From assembly GCA_029204225.1 (NCBI GenBank), contig CM055103.1, forward strand, positions 45,109,970-45,173,969: a DNA stretch of 64,000 nucleotides, given 5' to 3'. Source of the DNA: Diphasiastrum complanatum (lineage: Eukaryota; Streptophyta; Lycopodiopsida; Lycopodiales; Lycopodiaceae). Of the stretch, positions 12,039-23,212 are shown piece by piece (position 1 is the stretch's first letter; each line of letters begins with the position of its first letter). The notes under the pieces are model-generated. The model saw only the letters and a list, made by a program, of their open reading frames with translations. It ran no database searches and was not told where the DNA came from. The position numbers and the translations under genes were made by a program.

Positions 12039-12960
12039 TGTTTGCTGAGTTTCTGCTTATCATAGATATTGTTTGGGAATGGGCTCAACCACGAATGACA
12101 ACTTATCAAATATCTTTGCAGTACAATGGTAGTGTAATGGTGATATACCTTGCTTGTCAATCAGTACATTTATGACTAATCTCGATCAAAACTGATAATG
12201 GATGCTCAACTTGAATTTGGATCTATCAGAACTCAAATATCTACGTTCTTACAAAATGCATATTATTACTAATCCAAACTAAGTAAGGAATAGTGGATAA
12301 AAATGAAATTAATCCTACTGAAAGCATCAGAACAACAAACTTAAATCTAACTAAGAACAATAAGAACTTACAAAGTACTTATTACAAATATCACTTAACA
12401 TTTCTAACAAGAACTCTTCAAGGAGTCAAGCACAAAGTAGCATCATATTAGAATGACTATGATTTGCCACCAAGCCCTGCACATCTGCCTGATTCTAATC
12501 ACAAAACCAAACTTGAAGAGAAAGAATCAACAAAACACATTCATGCACAAGTACCCAATCTCAATGCATGAAAATGAGTATAGATTGAAATGCACATGGA
12601 GGGATTTTCAATTATCAGTTCAACAACATCTCATTACAATTTACTCTACAAGTGGTGAATCCAATCCTATAACATTTTGGATTCCACCTCTTGACTTGCA
12701 TAAATCAAGAAAATCATCACCTAACTTACACAATTTAGGGAGGTCTCTTCAAGAAAAACATATCTCAAGTTGAGAGGGCCATTTACTAACTCCCACATGG
12801 TTTTCCATCTTTCGGAAATTACCATGGGGCTCACAAATTGTACAATTAGCATGAGTTATTCTCGTGCTCTCAGACTTAGCTCTCAACTTCATCTATACTA
12901 GAAGCCCTTTTGAGTGATGAGGCACTGCATCGACACCTCGGGGCATGGCATCAGCTAACA
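12039..12960 (-). repeat. 3' LTR of gypsy F (922 bp, minus)
   Basis: On the minus strand it starts TGTTAGCTGATGCC at 12960 and ends near cagcaaaca at 12039. It pairs with the plus-strand copy at 21263-22239. A polypurine tract on its right makes it the 3' LTR of a minus-strand element. The outer flank gaaag (12034-12038) is one copy of the target duplication. Confidence 0.8.
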
Positions 12961-12976
12961 TTATCCTCCCCTATAG
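12961..12976 (-). other. Polypurine tract of gypsy F
   Basis: The minus strand reads ctataggggaggataa just before the TG of the 3' LTR. Confidence 0.7.
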
Positions 12977-13524
12977 TGTTTCAGGTCGCACTGCATTGCT
13001 TCAGCTTTGACATGTGGTTCTTTAAAAGGCATAGATCTGTGCTTGCCTAAATCCAAGAACTTATTGGTTTTGTTATTGTGCGTCTCGGCAAAACTTCAAT
13101 GTCGCAGCAACTTATCAGGACAGCCCTACGTAACCGAGAGCCTCTTGTTTGTCTTTCTCAGCTTTCCTTCGGTCAAGAGATTTCTCATAGTCGACCTTCC
13201 TTATGATGGCTTCAAATGTGATGAATCTTGTTTTACTCCCAATGGAATAGGACCTAGGTACAGCTTCATTCCAAGACTGGAAGAAAATGCTACTCGGAAA
13301 TAAAGCCTTGCCAACATTAGATGTGCATCTTCCATTTGAAAGGGTTGATTAATGTCCAACCTTATGGGTGGTAGCCCTTTACCCCAGTAGCATTCTTATG
13401 TCACAAGAAATGCTATGGATAAGCAATAGATTGCACTTTCTCGGACTATGGTATCTGCACTTCCTCTATAAGCGTATCCAAACTTTAGTAGTGCAGCTCG
13501 ATACCTTTCATGAGATGAGCTGAG
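12977..13524 (-). pseudogene. Degenerate 3' continuation of the third ORF
   Basis: On the minus strand short open pieces continue below the long ORF: a stretch like RNLLTEGKLRKTNKR, then FLDLGKHRSMPFK, broken by stops. A related stretch is at 10960-11180. No conserved domain is recognised. It sits between the long ORF and the polypurine tract of F. Confidence 0.4.
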
Positions 13525-15627
13525 TCAATTCCTGGAATTATAGGCCAATTGACCTGTCGCTTGACTAGGTCGCTCGCTTGTCGATGGCTCAGCTACGTCC
13601 GTGTCTTGCCTGGGCAAAAATCTTCTTGTCTCGGGTTGATCCGCCAGGAAGTCATCATCACCCCCCATGTTGGTGTTAGTATCTGGAAGGTCAGGGATGG
13701 AATGATTAGGAGAGAGGGGTGCGGGGGTGATAGGTTTAGGAGGAGGTGGGATTAACAAATTATGTGCTGCACCGGGGGAGTGGAGTTGTTGGAGAAACTC
13801 AACCCGTCGGGCTTTGTAGGTGTCACCTGGGCCTTTTGATGGGCCTATTATTTTGCTAGGAGGTGATGGAGAGAGGGAAGATGAAAGAATCGGGTAAGTT
13901 GGAATGAATGTTTCGGAAAAGTTGAAAGCAGAGTAGGAGGAGGGGTTAGAAGTGGGAGGAGGTTGAAAAACAGGTCTAGAAGCAGCCTCGGCTCTCTGGC
14001 CACCCGATCTCGAGCTACCGTCTGAAGGGTGGGTTTGCCCGCCTTGATTCCCTACTCCATCACTCCCATCATCATCCCATGTCTTTGTTGATTGAGCGTC
14101 TGCTTGGGCCTTGCACGTCGTGTCCCATAATTGGTTCACCTTGTCCAAGACTTGCTGCAGGGCCTTCATGGTGTCTTTCAGCTGCTTCTGGGACTCAAGG
14201 ATGATCTTCTCTTGCTTGGCCACAATGTTTTTGAAAATTTTTCTTTTCGGCTTCTCGTTTTTGGATTAGCCGCACTTATTTCTCCATCCGGATGGTTGAG
14301 GCCTGTGGGGCCTGGAATTGAATGTCCTCAAGCTTGACTAGAGGAGCATCGATTGTCATTGCACCGGATGATCCATCTCGTACTTGGTCGATTTGGACCA
14401 TTTGGTGCTTCAGTTGTTGCTGGACCTCTTTCAAAGTGGATTTCTGCCTAGCCATCACGAATCTGGCTTTCACTATCTCTTTTTTTTTTCTTTGGCCAGC
14501 CTTTGATATCGCACAATTTTTTGGTCTTGATGCTGGACCTTGCTCTCGAGCATTTGATACTGGCTCACCAACCAATGAATGTGGTAGCTCATTTTGGATA
14601 GGCCTATCATCGAGCGCTTGGCTGTTTCAGTGAGCTTTTCAGGGTTAGTGAGAATTGGGTACTGATCTGAAGCTGATCTCACTGGTGATGTGAAGCTTCT
14701 TTTGCATCCTTTGTTGCCTTGTCTCTGGCAACTGGGCCTTGGAGGTATCGGCCTCTTGAGCTCCGAAGGTTGTAGCTGCTTGTGAGTCCGGTTGTGGGCT
14801 TGTTTGCTTCTGTACCAGAGGGAGAATACTGGTGTTTACTCGTTTAGACTGGGATGACGATGGTGAAGTTGCCCTTGATCTTGCACGCTTGGACTTTGTT
14901 GACTCAATGGGAATTTCCCATGCCTTGTCCGCAAGCTGCAAGTGTTGTGGAAGCTTTGGCCCATTCTGTACTTGGTGAAGAGTGATATCTATCAAGAGAT
15001 ATCCAAGTACTGTTGTCTGCTGCTTGTTCTTAATGCACTCATGAAGACAGTTCAAAACAAACTGTGCCCAGTCATAGAGATTCTGGGAATGCAGTCCTGA
15101 ATCTGCCATCATGTGAAACAGGGACATGGGTACCCTCTGCAACTTTGTTCTTGGTCATTGTGTGCACTTTGTCAAGTACGCACATGCCGCTTGTAGTTGT
15201 GGGTCATTGATTGCTTCGACTCGATGCCCATCCTTGTTTTTCCACTTGGCCACAGATGGGTGGATGAATTTGAAATATGTTGTCTGTTCGATTTTTTTAA
15301 ATGTCCTCGTGACAGCATTGGGTCCTCTTGGTAACCCAAAAGGTTGCAAGTCGGCTGGTGCAAATGATATGTTGTAAACATAGTTCCTCATAGGAGGAAC
15401 TATGAGCTGGCACGACCTTGTTGTAGCATTGTAGTTGGCATATATCATATGCACGAGGTACAAGCTTTGATACCCTGTCAGGACTGGCATATGGAACTCA
15501 ATGGCTTGAAAGAAGGATGTTGCCTATTGATACCAATGTTGCAATTCAGTCATATCCAATTTGGACAATTGGATGTCGAGCTTATTGGCATCAGGGTCAT
15601 CAGAACTGGAGGCAGGGTTGGTAGACA
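13525..15627 (-). pseudogene. Long uncharacterised third ORF (ORF-X), frameshifted
   Basis: Starts with ATG at 15627 (MSTNPASSSDDPDANK) and can be followed for about 700 residues with one early TAG (after HWYQ) and at least three frame changes near 15155, 14660 and 14250. The N-terminal third looks globular (YLVHMIYANYNATT, FGLPRGPNAVTRTFKKIEQ, and at about 15050 NLYDWAQFVLNCLHECI). The middle is Ser/Lys/Arg-rich. Then comes a coiled-coil-like stretch (14220-14130: KIILESQKQLKDTMKALQQV) and a Pro/Ser-rich tail. No zinc knuckle, protease, polymerase or membrane segment is seen. It lies downstream of the pol remnant on the same strand and before an F polypurine tract, the place where Athila/Tat-type elements carry extra ORFs. 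Gag-like or env-position protein are both possible; I cannot assign a family. Confidence 0.5.
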
Positions 15628-15654
15628 TGATGAAAAAACTGGGAAATAAGAATC

Positions 15655-15915
15655 TAGAAAAAGGGTGTCGGTTGAGATTTCAGACAGGGTTAATAGGCAT
15701 CGGTTGAGATTTGAGCGGAGGGTGTTGATTGGGTTTTGATCGGAGGGTGCCGGTTGAGTTTTGATCGGAGAGTGTCGGTTGGGATGAGAGTGCAGGGCAT
15801 CGGTTGAGATGCAATGGAAAGATGTCGGCTGAGATGCAATGGAATAGGCATCGGCTGAGATGCAATGGAAAGGTGTCGACTGAAGTGTAATGGAAAGGTG
15901 TCGGCTGAGAGTGAT
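15655..15915 (-). repeat. Degenerate minisatellite (cggttgagatttgatcgg type)
   Basis: About ten imperfect copies of a unit of roughly 25 bases built on 'gtcggttgagatttgatcgga' and 'catcggctgagatgcaatgg'. It lies just upstream (minus sense) of the ATG of ORF-X and is related to the array at 16556-16795. Confidence 0.7.
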
Positions 15916-16555
15916 GGTGGGAAAGGAATGGACTGTGAAGATCTAAGGTTGGGAAGAAGGTGTGTGAAAGTGAAGGTGTTGTGGAAAGAAGGGTATGGAA
16001 GATGTGTGGCAAACAAAGTATGGTGTGAACAATGGAAGGTAGAAGTTTTGAAAAAGAAGATGTTGGTATATGGTTGTGACTAAGCGGAAGGGATGAAGAT
16101 AGTGAGAGATGTAAAGAAAGTAGCTTTCGGTTAAGACGAGTGTTTAGAGAGGATGAAAGAAAAGTGTGTAAGATTGAAAGGTGATGTTCAATAGTGTAAC
16201 GGAAGCATTTTGAATGCTTGCGTGACACTACCCCTTAGCATGCAAAATGTTTCAAATGCTTTGTTCTCCACTGGCGATATCAGGTTTGGAGATTGTTGGT
16301 GATGGCGCTCTCAATGGAAAACACACTAGGATGGCTGATACTAGGTGGAGATGGTGGAAGCAACCACGGATGCACAGAACAAGAGAGCGCCAAGATCGTG
16401 TAGGAGAGTTGGAAAATCGCCAATAGATCGTCGCCAGAGATCTTCAGAGTTCGCACTTCGCTGAGGTGCGAATGGCATCGAGGTGATGGCATTTATGGAC
16501 GCCGTTGGCTGGGTTTGGGCACGATGGGATGTGTCTGTTCGTTGGATTTTAAATG
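15916..16555 (-). other. Non-coding spacer of the gypsy element
   Basis: Purine-rich on plus from 15916 to 16180. Bases 16206-16500 (starting 'gcgtgacactaccccttagcatgcaaaa') match 34041-34330, where the same spacer sits next to the same kind of minisatellite. In both copies the minus strand encodes a short HLSEV-containing frame, but no protein is convincing. Confidence 0.5.
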
Positions 16556-16795
16556 GGAAGCGTCGGTCGAGATTTGATGGAGTCGTGTTGGTCAAAATCT
16601 AAGAGAGTCTCGTTAGTCGAGATCTGAGAGAGTTGCGTCGGTCGAGATCTGAGAGAGTCGTGTCGGTCGAGATCTGAAAGAGTCGCGTCGATCGAGATCT
16701 AAGAGAGTCGCATTGGTCGAGATCTGAGAGAGTCGTATCAGTCGAGATCTGATAAAAATCCATCGGTTGAGATCTGAGTGGATCTGAGTCAACAA
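16556..16795 (-). repeat. 25-bp minisatellite, motif GGTCGAGATCTGAGAGAGTC
   Basis: About nine tandem units with a 25-base period between GTCGAGATCT words. The period is not a multiple of three, yet two minus-strand frames stay open across it (16599-16802 and 16613-16795). The pol frame ends inside it, so the integrase C-terminus would be extended by an ISTD..LSDLD-type repeat. Confidence 0.85.
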
Positions 16796-16799
16796 AAAA

Positions 16800-18321
16800 C
16801 AACTCTTCGTAATACCGCCTTAGATGACCACCGTTTACGACAGTGTCTGGGAGGATTCCGTCAAGTATTTACAACTGGACTGCACCATTAGGAAAGATTT
16901 TATTAATAACATACGACCCCTCACTTCTGAATTTCAATTTGCCAGGGTGCTTCTTGGATGTATAAAGAAGCACTTGGTCACCTAAATGTAGATCTTTATT
17001 GCGTAGGTGACGGTCTTGCCAAGCCTTTTGGCATCGTTTATTAACCAGTTGTGTGTGGTAAGATATAAGTCTTGTCTCGCATAACTGGGTTAACATAAAT
17101 AGCCTGGTTTTGAGTTGTTGTTCGATTGTAGCTTTTTCACAGAGATCTGTTGAAAAATCTTCCATGACTCGTAATGATGGGACTAAGAATTCTACTGGCA
17201 TTACCGTCTCTTGACCATATACTAAGTGAAAAGGGATAACCCACTCAGTGGCTTTCTTCGGGGTGGTGCGGTAAGCCCAAACAGCTGAGAAAAGTTTTGT
17301 TCCCCAATCAGAAAGACTAGTTTCAACTATCTTGGTCAAAATTTTACATATCGTCTTGTTAGTTGATTCAGCCTAGCCATTACATGTAGGGTATTACGGT
17401 GTACTTTTTTTGTGAACAACAAGGTAATGGCGTAGGAGGTTATCAATGACAACATTTAAAAAATGTGTGCCGCGATCATTAACTAACTCAATGGGACAGG
17501 CAAAACGTGTAATAATGTTTTCATAAAGAAAACGGACGACTGTTTTTGCGTTGGCATCCTTCGTTGCTCAAGCCTCCACCCACTTAGTGGCGTAGTCTAT
17601 GGCTATGAGGATGTAACGAGCTTGAGTATGTTTTGCTGCTGGACTGATTGGTCCAACAAAGTCAATTCCCCACTTATGGAAGGCCTCGCCTTCTATTATG
17701 GGAGTCAACGACATGAAATCTTCTTTGGTGTTTTTCTTGGCTCGTTGACAAACATCACATGTTTTAATGACAACAAATGTGTCCTTAAACAAAGATGGCC
17801 ACCACAGTCCTGCTCGAAGGATAATCTTTGTTGTGGCTTCAGCAAAAAAGTGGCCACCTCCAATGCCCTCATGAGCCTGAGATATGATAGGTCGTATCTC
17901 AGATTCATAAGCACATCGGTGAATGATATTGTCAACGCCCCTTTTGTAAAGTTGTCCCGCAATTAGCTAAAAGGGCGCTGCTTTTAGCAAAAAAGAATTT
18001 TGCCGTCGTACTCAAGCCTTCTTTGAGTCTGTCTGTTTTGAGGAACTGGGTGATCTCCTCAGCCCATAAGGGTGTAGCATTGATCTGAAAAGGCATGCAT
18101 CAGGGAGATCATCGTTGACTGGTGCAGTTGCTTTTTTAGCACTTGGTAGTCTGGAAAGGTGGTCCGCCATGAAATGTTGGCTTCCCTTTTCAAACGACTA
18201 CGCGGAAATTAAATTCCTCTAAAATCAACAACCATCGAGCTATATTGAGAAGTCTTTGCCATATTCGTCCGGTTGTGCAAGAAGACCTCCAATGGCATAC
18301 TTACTTGCGTCAGTATGTACA
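16800..18321 (-). pseudogene. Gypsy pol remnant: end of RNase H and integrase
   Basis: On minus it starts in RNase H (YAIGGL) at the LTR boundary 18321. It then shows the integrase zinc region ([14 protein letters not shown] ... CDVCQRAK), the core with [10 protein letters not shown] (first Asp) and ELVNDRGTHF (second Asp), and the third block, where a stop follows NG and precedes AESTNK. The C-terminal part contains WAYRTTPKKAT, PFHLVYGQE, a basic region and GAVQLQTLDG. Stops after WVEA and elsewhere disable it. The final RRYYEELFFVDS is followed without a stop by the minisatellite. A homologous end is at 35032-35290. Confidence 0.85.
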
Positions 18322-19113
18322 TGAAACAAGAAATAAGAAACTAGATTCCTAACAGCATAATAACAATCCAAGAATCAAGAAACACTCATTTCTTGATGTT
18401 TAGATTGCCCAAGAACAATCAAGAACTGGAATGTAAGAAAGTATGCAAGATCTGCACCACAAACCAGCCTATTTAGTTTACTTGCATGCTGATTTCTACC
18501 TTATTCCACAAACAAGAAATGAATCCTAATCCACAACTAAGTAAGAAACAAGAAAACAAGATCCTAGTTAATGCACAATACAAGGAAATCAAGCATGCTC
18601 ATAGAAACTTCACTCAAGAACATTGCCATGAACAAGGAGCTTAGCAATTATCAACAACTCGTGGAGGATCCTCTTTATTTGCTCAAGAGAACTTGACAAT
18701 ACATTCAAAGCTCCCTCACAAGAGAGGGGAGCCCTTAAATAAGCAAGAAGGCTGCCCACGTGGAGCCCAAATGGCAATTCCACCAAATTAGAAATTACAT
18801 GTGGAATTTGCCCTTCCACTAAAGGTCACCATCAAAAGGTGGCTCACTCTAACTAATTTAAGGGGGTCTACATTTATATACAAGGCCTAGGAAATATGAC
18901 TAGCTCCTACATGGTCATTCCTTCTCTGGGATACACTATGAAGGCTCACATAGATATTTCACTGTCATCCTAGCTAGTAATTTCTCGGCTCTCATGCTCG
19001 GCTCTCAGCTTCTTCTGCTCTCCTCCTTCTGAGACCTCCTCGGGCATGGGTGAGAGGTATTCTGTGTCTTTGGCTTGGCTCGGCATCTGAGGATTTTCTG
19101 GAATCTGCTAACA
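18322..19113 (-). repeat. Family B LTR (792 bp), no flanking element
   Basis: Minus strand TGTTAGCAGATTCC ... CTTGTTTCA. There is no primer site to the left and no polypurine tract to the right. The 5-bp flanks (gtaca, agacg) do not match, and the gypsy RNase H reading does not resume on the right, so a simple solo-LTR insertion is not supported; a deletion followed it. Confidence 0.75.
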
Positions 19114-19529
19114 AGACGCTTGTGGTTATCCCTACTTGTGTCTCTTCTTTGTTCAATGCTCATGAACTGTAGTAGCTTGTTGGAAATGTGTGGCTGATGC
19201 TATGGATGGTTTATAGCCTCGGCTAGCCGCAATATCTCTTGGAGTTAAAGCAAGATTCAAGTCAATGGTTGACTGACTTCAATCCAGATCAAAAAATATA
19301 TAGCCCAAGGATGTAATTGAGGCTCTCTTTTGTAAGACATTGATCAGTTGTCTGGAGATGAATCTGATCCAACTATATGTGGACCTCATAGGATTCTCCC
19401 AGCATGGCAAAAATCTGGACAGGAATCCTCAGCAGATGTGCCTTTTGTGTATAGGTGTACTTGGTGAGGTAGACACAGACAGCTCCCAATTCCTTGCATT
19501 TAATGGCTTCGAGCAGGATGCCATCCTTG
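19114..19529 (-). other. Unassigned segment between two LTRs
   Basis: The minus strand can be read as GILLEAIKCKELGAVCVYLTKY around 19450-19520, and that stretch looks more like old coding sequence than random DNA. No family is recognised. Nothing else is seen. Confidence 0.3.
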
Positions 19530-19833
19530 TGTGAAGTTGTTAGCACATGTGAACTTCACCACACACCTTATAGGATCTTACTGAGGTCTTGTGATTACAC
19601 ATGAATAATCAATGAACATATCACATGAAAAATTCAAGGATGGCTCAGAAATAATTCTAAGTGCTCATTATGTGAAAAAGAGGCTGCTCTCGAATAGAGA
19701 GAGAAAATGAAGCCAAAAAACTCGGGTAGAGAGATTTTTGAAAACCTCATCAAAATCTCAATATTCACAATATGGCAAATTAGCCAAGATTTTCCTACAT
19801 CAAGAGGCTCGAGTTTCTAGGTGGATTTCCAAG
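19530..19833 (-). repeat. Truncated family C LTR
   Basis: Starts TGTGAAGTTGTTAGCACATGTGAACTTCACC like the LTRs at 58165 and 63712, and follows them for about 300 bases (about the first 40%). It then breaks off within gypsy integrase sequence. Confidence 0.8.
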
Positions 19834-21262
19834 TGTACAATCTTTAGCCCATTTGGTATAGTAGTCCGTAGCTACTATGATATATCTAGCTTGAGTGTTC
19901 CTAGCAGCGGGACTAATTGGTCTAACATAATCATTTCTCCATTTTTGGAAGGCTTAATAAGTTATGATAGGGTGTATAAGCATAAAGTTGATTTTTTGAA
20001 AACATTTTGTCCTTTGACAAATATCACAGGCCTTTACGTAGGTGTGGGTATCCTTGAAAAGGGTTGGCCACCAAAATCCTATTAAGTGGATTTTTCAAGC
20101 AGTTGTTTCGGAAAAAAAAATGACTAGCTTCAATACCTTCATGAGTTAGGGATATTATCGAGGTTATTTCACCTTCAGTAAGACAACGTCGGATAATTCC
20201 ATCTAAACCTTGCTTGTACAGTTCTCCTGCAATCAACATATAAGGTGGTGTTTTGAGGATGGATAAGGATAGATCCATCTGCCCTGAAGTTAAATATTTA
20301 GTAGTATTCTTTGCCCAAATATGGGTATAGTCAACTTGAAATAATATGACATTGGGTAAATCATTGTTGATGCCTTGGTCCAGAGTTGGTAGATTAGGAA
20401 TTCGAGATAAACGATCTGCGAGAAAATATTGAACGCTCTTTCGAACAAAAATCCAAAACTCAAACACGCGTAATAGCAAGATCCATCGAGTAATGCGACC
20501 AGTTGTGCAAGTCTATTTATAAGATAGAGAAGTGCTTGATGATCAGTGAAGAATGCAAAAACTTTTCCCAGGAGATAATGGCGAAACTTCTAAATAGCAT
20601 ACACCATTGCTAAAGCTTCATGCTTAGTAGTGGTGTAATTGACTTCAATGGAGATCAATTGTCTACTGAGAAATCGGATTAGATAATTCTTTTTGAATTC
20701 TCCTGGTTGGGTGAGCACTACTCCGATGGCATACTTGGATGCATCAGTATGCACATGAAATTCCTTGGAGTAATCAAGAGCCCATAGAATAGGTGCATTG
20801 GTGAGGGCCTCCTTCAATTGAATGAACGTCGTTGTTCATCAGTCCATTTGGAAATGACAACCACCTTATAAATTAATCGTGCTTTATTAGCGAAATCGAA
20901 AATAAAACAATGATAGTAATTGGCATGGCCTAGGAAGGAATAGACTTCACAGATCTAGCAAATTTTGAATAATCAAGACCTTTTTAGGGTCAGTTGCAAT
21001 GTCATTTTTGGAAATGATATGTCCTAATACAATGCCATATGTTACCCAAATCTGGCATTTTTCAGGGTTCAAAGAGGTTTTGAAGCGTTGACATTGGATA
21101 AAAAAAATTTCCAACACAAACAGATCACGTGTTTCTTCTGAATGCGCTCCTATATCGTCCAAATAAACTTCTAGGGTATCTCCCATCCGCTAAGAAAAGG
21201 CAGCTTGCATAACACACTGGAATGTGCTAGAAGCATTATAGAGACTGAAGAGCATGACTTTC
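19834..21262 (-). pseudogene. Gypsy pol remnant: reverse transcriptase C-half, RNase H, integrase N-half
   Basis: On minus from 21262: VMLFSLYNASSTFQ, then MGDTLEVYLDDIGAHSEET, where YLDD is the catalytic centre (YVDD or YIDD usually), PEKCQIWVTYGIVLGHIIS, RNase H with FHVHTDASKYAIGVVL (catalytic Asp) and TTTKHEALAMVYAI (catalytic Glu), then the integrase zinc region (FWWPTLFKDTHTYVKACDICQRTK) and the core start. Several frameshifts and stops interrupt it. The first bases gaaag continue the reverse transcriptase frame that breaks at 12038 on the opposite strand. It ends abruptly at the truncated C LTR. Confidence 0.85.
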
Positions 21263-22239
21263 TATTAGCTGATGCCATGCCCCAAGGTGTCGATGTAGTG
21301 CCTCATCACGCAAAAGGGCTTTTAACAAAGATGAAGTTGAACCCACGAGAATAACTAGTGCTAGTTGTACAATTTGTGAGCCCCATGGTAATTCCCAAAA
21401 AATGGAAAACCATGTGGGAGCTAGTAAATGGGCCCTCTCAACTTGAGATATGTTTTTATTGAAGAGGCCTCTCTAATTTGTGTAAGTTAGGTGATAATTT
21501 TCTTAATTTATGAAAGTCAAGAGGTGGAACCCAAAATGTTATAGGATTGGGTTCACCACTTGTAGAGTACATAGGAGGACCTCCTCCACGAGTTTCCAAG
21601 CACTAGATATTGTAATGAGATGTTGTTGAATAGATAATTGAAAATCCTTCCATGTGCATTTCAATCTATACTCATTTTCATGCATTGAGTTTGGGTACTT
21701 GTGCATGAATGTGTTTTGTTGATTCTTTCTCTTCAAGTTCGGTTTTGTGATTAGAATTAGGCAGATGTGCAGGGCTTGGTGGCAAATCATAGTCATTCTA
21801 ATATGATGCTACTTTGTGCTTGACTCCCTGAAGAGTTCTTGTTAGAAATGTTAAGTGATATTTGTAATAAGTACTTTGTAAGTTCTTATTGTTCTTAGTT
21901 AGATATAAGTTTGTTGTTCTGATGTTTTCGGTAGGATTAATTTCATTCTTATCCACTATTCCTTGCTTAGTTTAGATTAGTAATAATCTGCATGTTGTAA
22001 GAACCCAAGAATTATTTGTCAGACTATAGAACATAGATATTCAAGTCCTGATAGGTCCAGATTCAAGTTGACCATCTATTATTGGTAAGGATTGAGATCA
22101 GGTCATAGATGTACCGATTGACAGACGGGGTACATCACCATTACACTACCATTGTACTGCAAAGATATCCGAGAAGTTGTCATTCATGGGTGACCCCATT
22201 GCCAAATGAAATCTGTGATAAGCAAAAACTCAACAAACA
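21263..22239 (+). repeat. 5' LTR of gypsy F (977 bp, plus)
   Basis: Starts TATTAGCTGATGCC (first G decayed to A) and ends caacaaaca before a primer site. It matches the reverse complement of 12039-12960. The outer flank ctttc (21258-21262) is the reverse complement of gaaag, the other copy of the target duplication. Confidence 0.8.
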
Positions 22240-22254
22240 TTGGTGCCACTACTA
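22240..22254 (+). promoter_or_regulatory. Primer-binding site of gypsy F
   Basis: ttggtgccactacta directly after the LTR; a TGG-x-GCC type site as in plant Ty3/gypsy elements. Confidence 0.6.
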
Positions 22255-22489
22255 CTCATAATCTTCTTCAATCTTCCTCACAGATTTGTGTCTTACAGTC
22301 CATTTTTCAATTCTCTATGATTTTGCTTGCCTGCATGCGTTCTTGCATTCATCCTTTTTCTACCAGCATGCATTGAATCTCTTCTATGAGATCCACATTT
22401 GATCAACACCCAATTTGCAAACAATTCCAGAAACTCACCACCCCACCACTCTCTACCATTTCACACACATTTTTTTGGGGAGGAAGACT

Positions 22490-23085
22490 AGTCAAACGGA
22501 CGTTTGCACCCGACAACCCACTTTAAAAAATATATCTGACGTGCACAACGACGAGACAAAATTTTTTTTGTACAATTGCATTCGACAACTTGTGTCCGAT
22601 GACCTGCCTTAAAATTTTTGTTCGACAATTGCATCCGACGATTTTCCATCCCGCCGACATTTTGTCCGACATTGCATCCGACGAATTGGTATCCGAAAGT
22701 GTTTCATCCGATGTTATTCCATCCGGCGATTGCATCCGACAACCAGTCCATACAAATTCTATCCGATGGGTGCATCCAATGAGATTCTTTTTGATGTTGC
22801 ATCCGACGATTTTCTATCCGAAAGTGCATCCCACAATCTTGCATCCGAAGTTGCATCCGACGATTTTCTATCTGAAGTGCATCCGACGATTTTCTATCCG
22901 AAGTGCATCCGACGCTTGGATCCAAAGTGCATCCGACCATCTTCTATCCTATGTGCATCCGCCGAAACTGTATCCAAGTAGCCGACAATTGCATCTAAAA
23001 TTGTAACCAACAGTAGATCCACTCGATTGTCACACGACTTTACATCCGACACTGTCACTATAATTGCATCCGACAAGCTTCCACT
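22490..23085 (+). repeat. Leader minisatellite, motif gcatccgacgattttctatccgaa
   Basis: More than fifteen imperfect copies; the clearest run (22845-22920) has a 26-base period. It lies between the primer site and gag of element F. It carries no coding signal, although long frames stay open by chance. Confidence 0.85.
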
Positions 23086-23212
23086 CAGATCTGACAGACC
23101 ATTTCTTATAGAAATCCTATTGAAAATCTTATTCTATTCTAGGATACTGTCAACCCAATATTGAAAAAAAAACAACAAGAACAACAAAAACAGTTGAATC
23201 AATTCAGTTCTC

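Noticed and set aside
15680-16228. 182-residue Ser/His/Leu-rich minus ORF
   Set aside because: Covers minisatellite and a pyrimidine-rich spacer; composition explains it. The matching copy at 34041-34330 does not keep the frame.
18322-19113. Solo LTR with target duplication
   Set aside because: The 5-bp flanks gtaca and agacg differ, and the host reading frame does not resume on the right side.
22590-23006. Overlapping ORFs in the catccgac array
   Set aside because: Open on both strands because the repeat unit lacks stops; no protein pattern besides the repeat.
22490-23085. Possible CRISPR array (short repeated units)
   Set aside because: Units are contiguous and degenerate with no unique spacers, and the setting is a plant retrotransposon leader.
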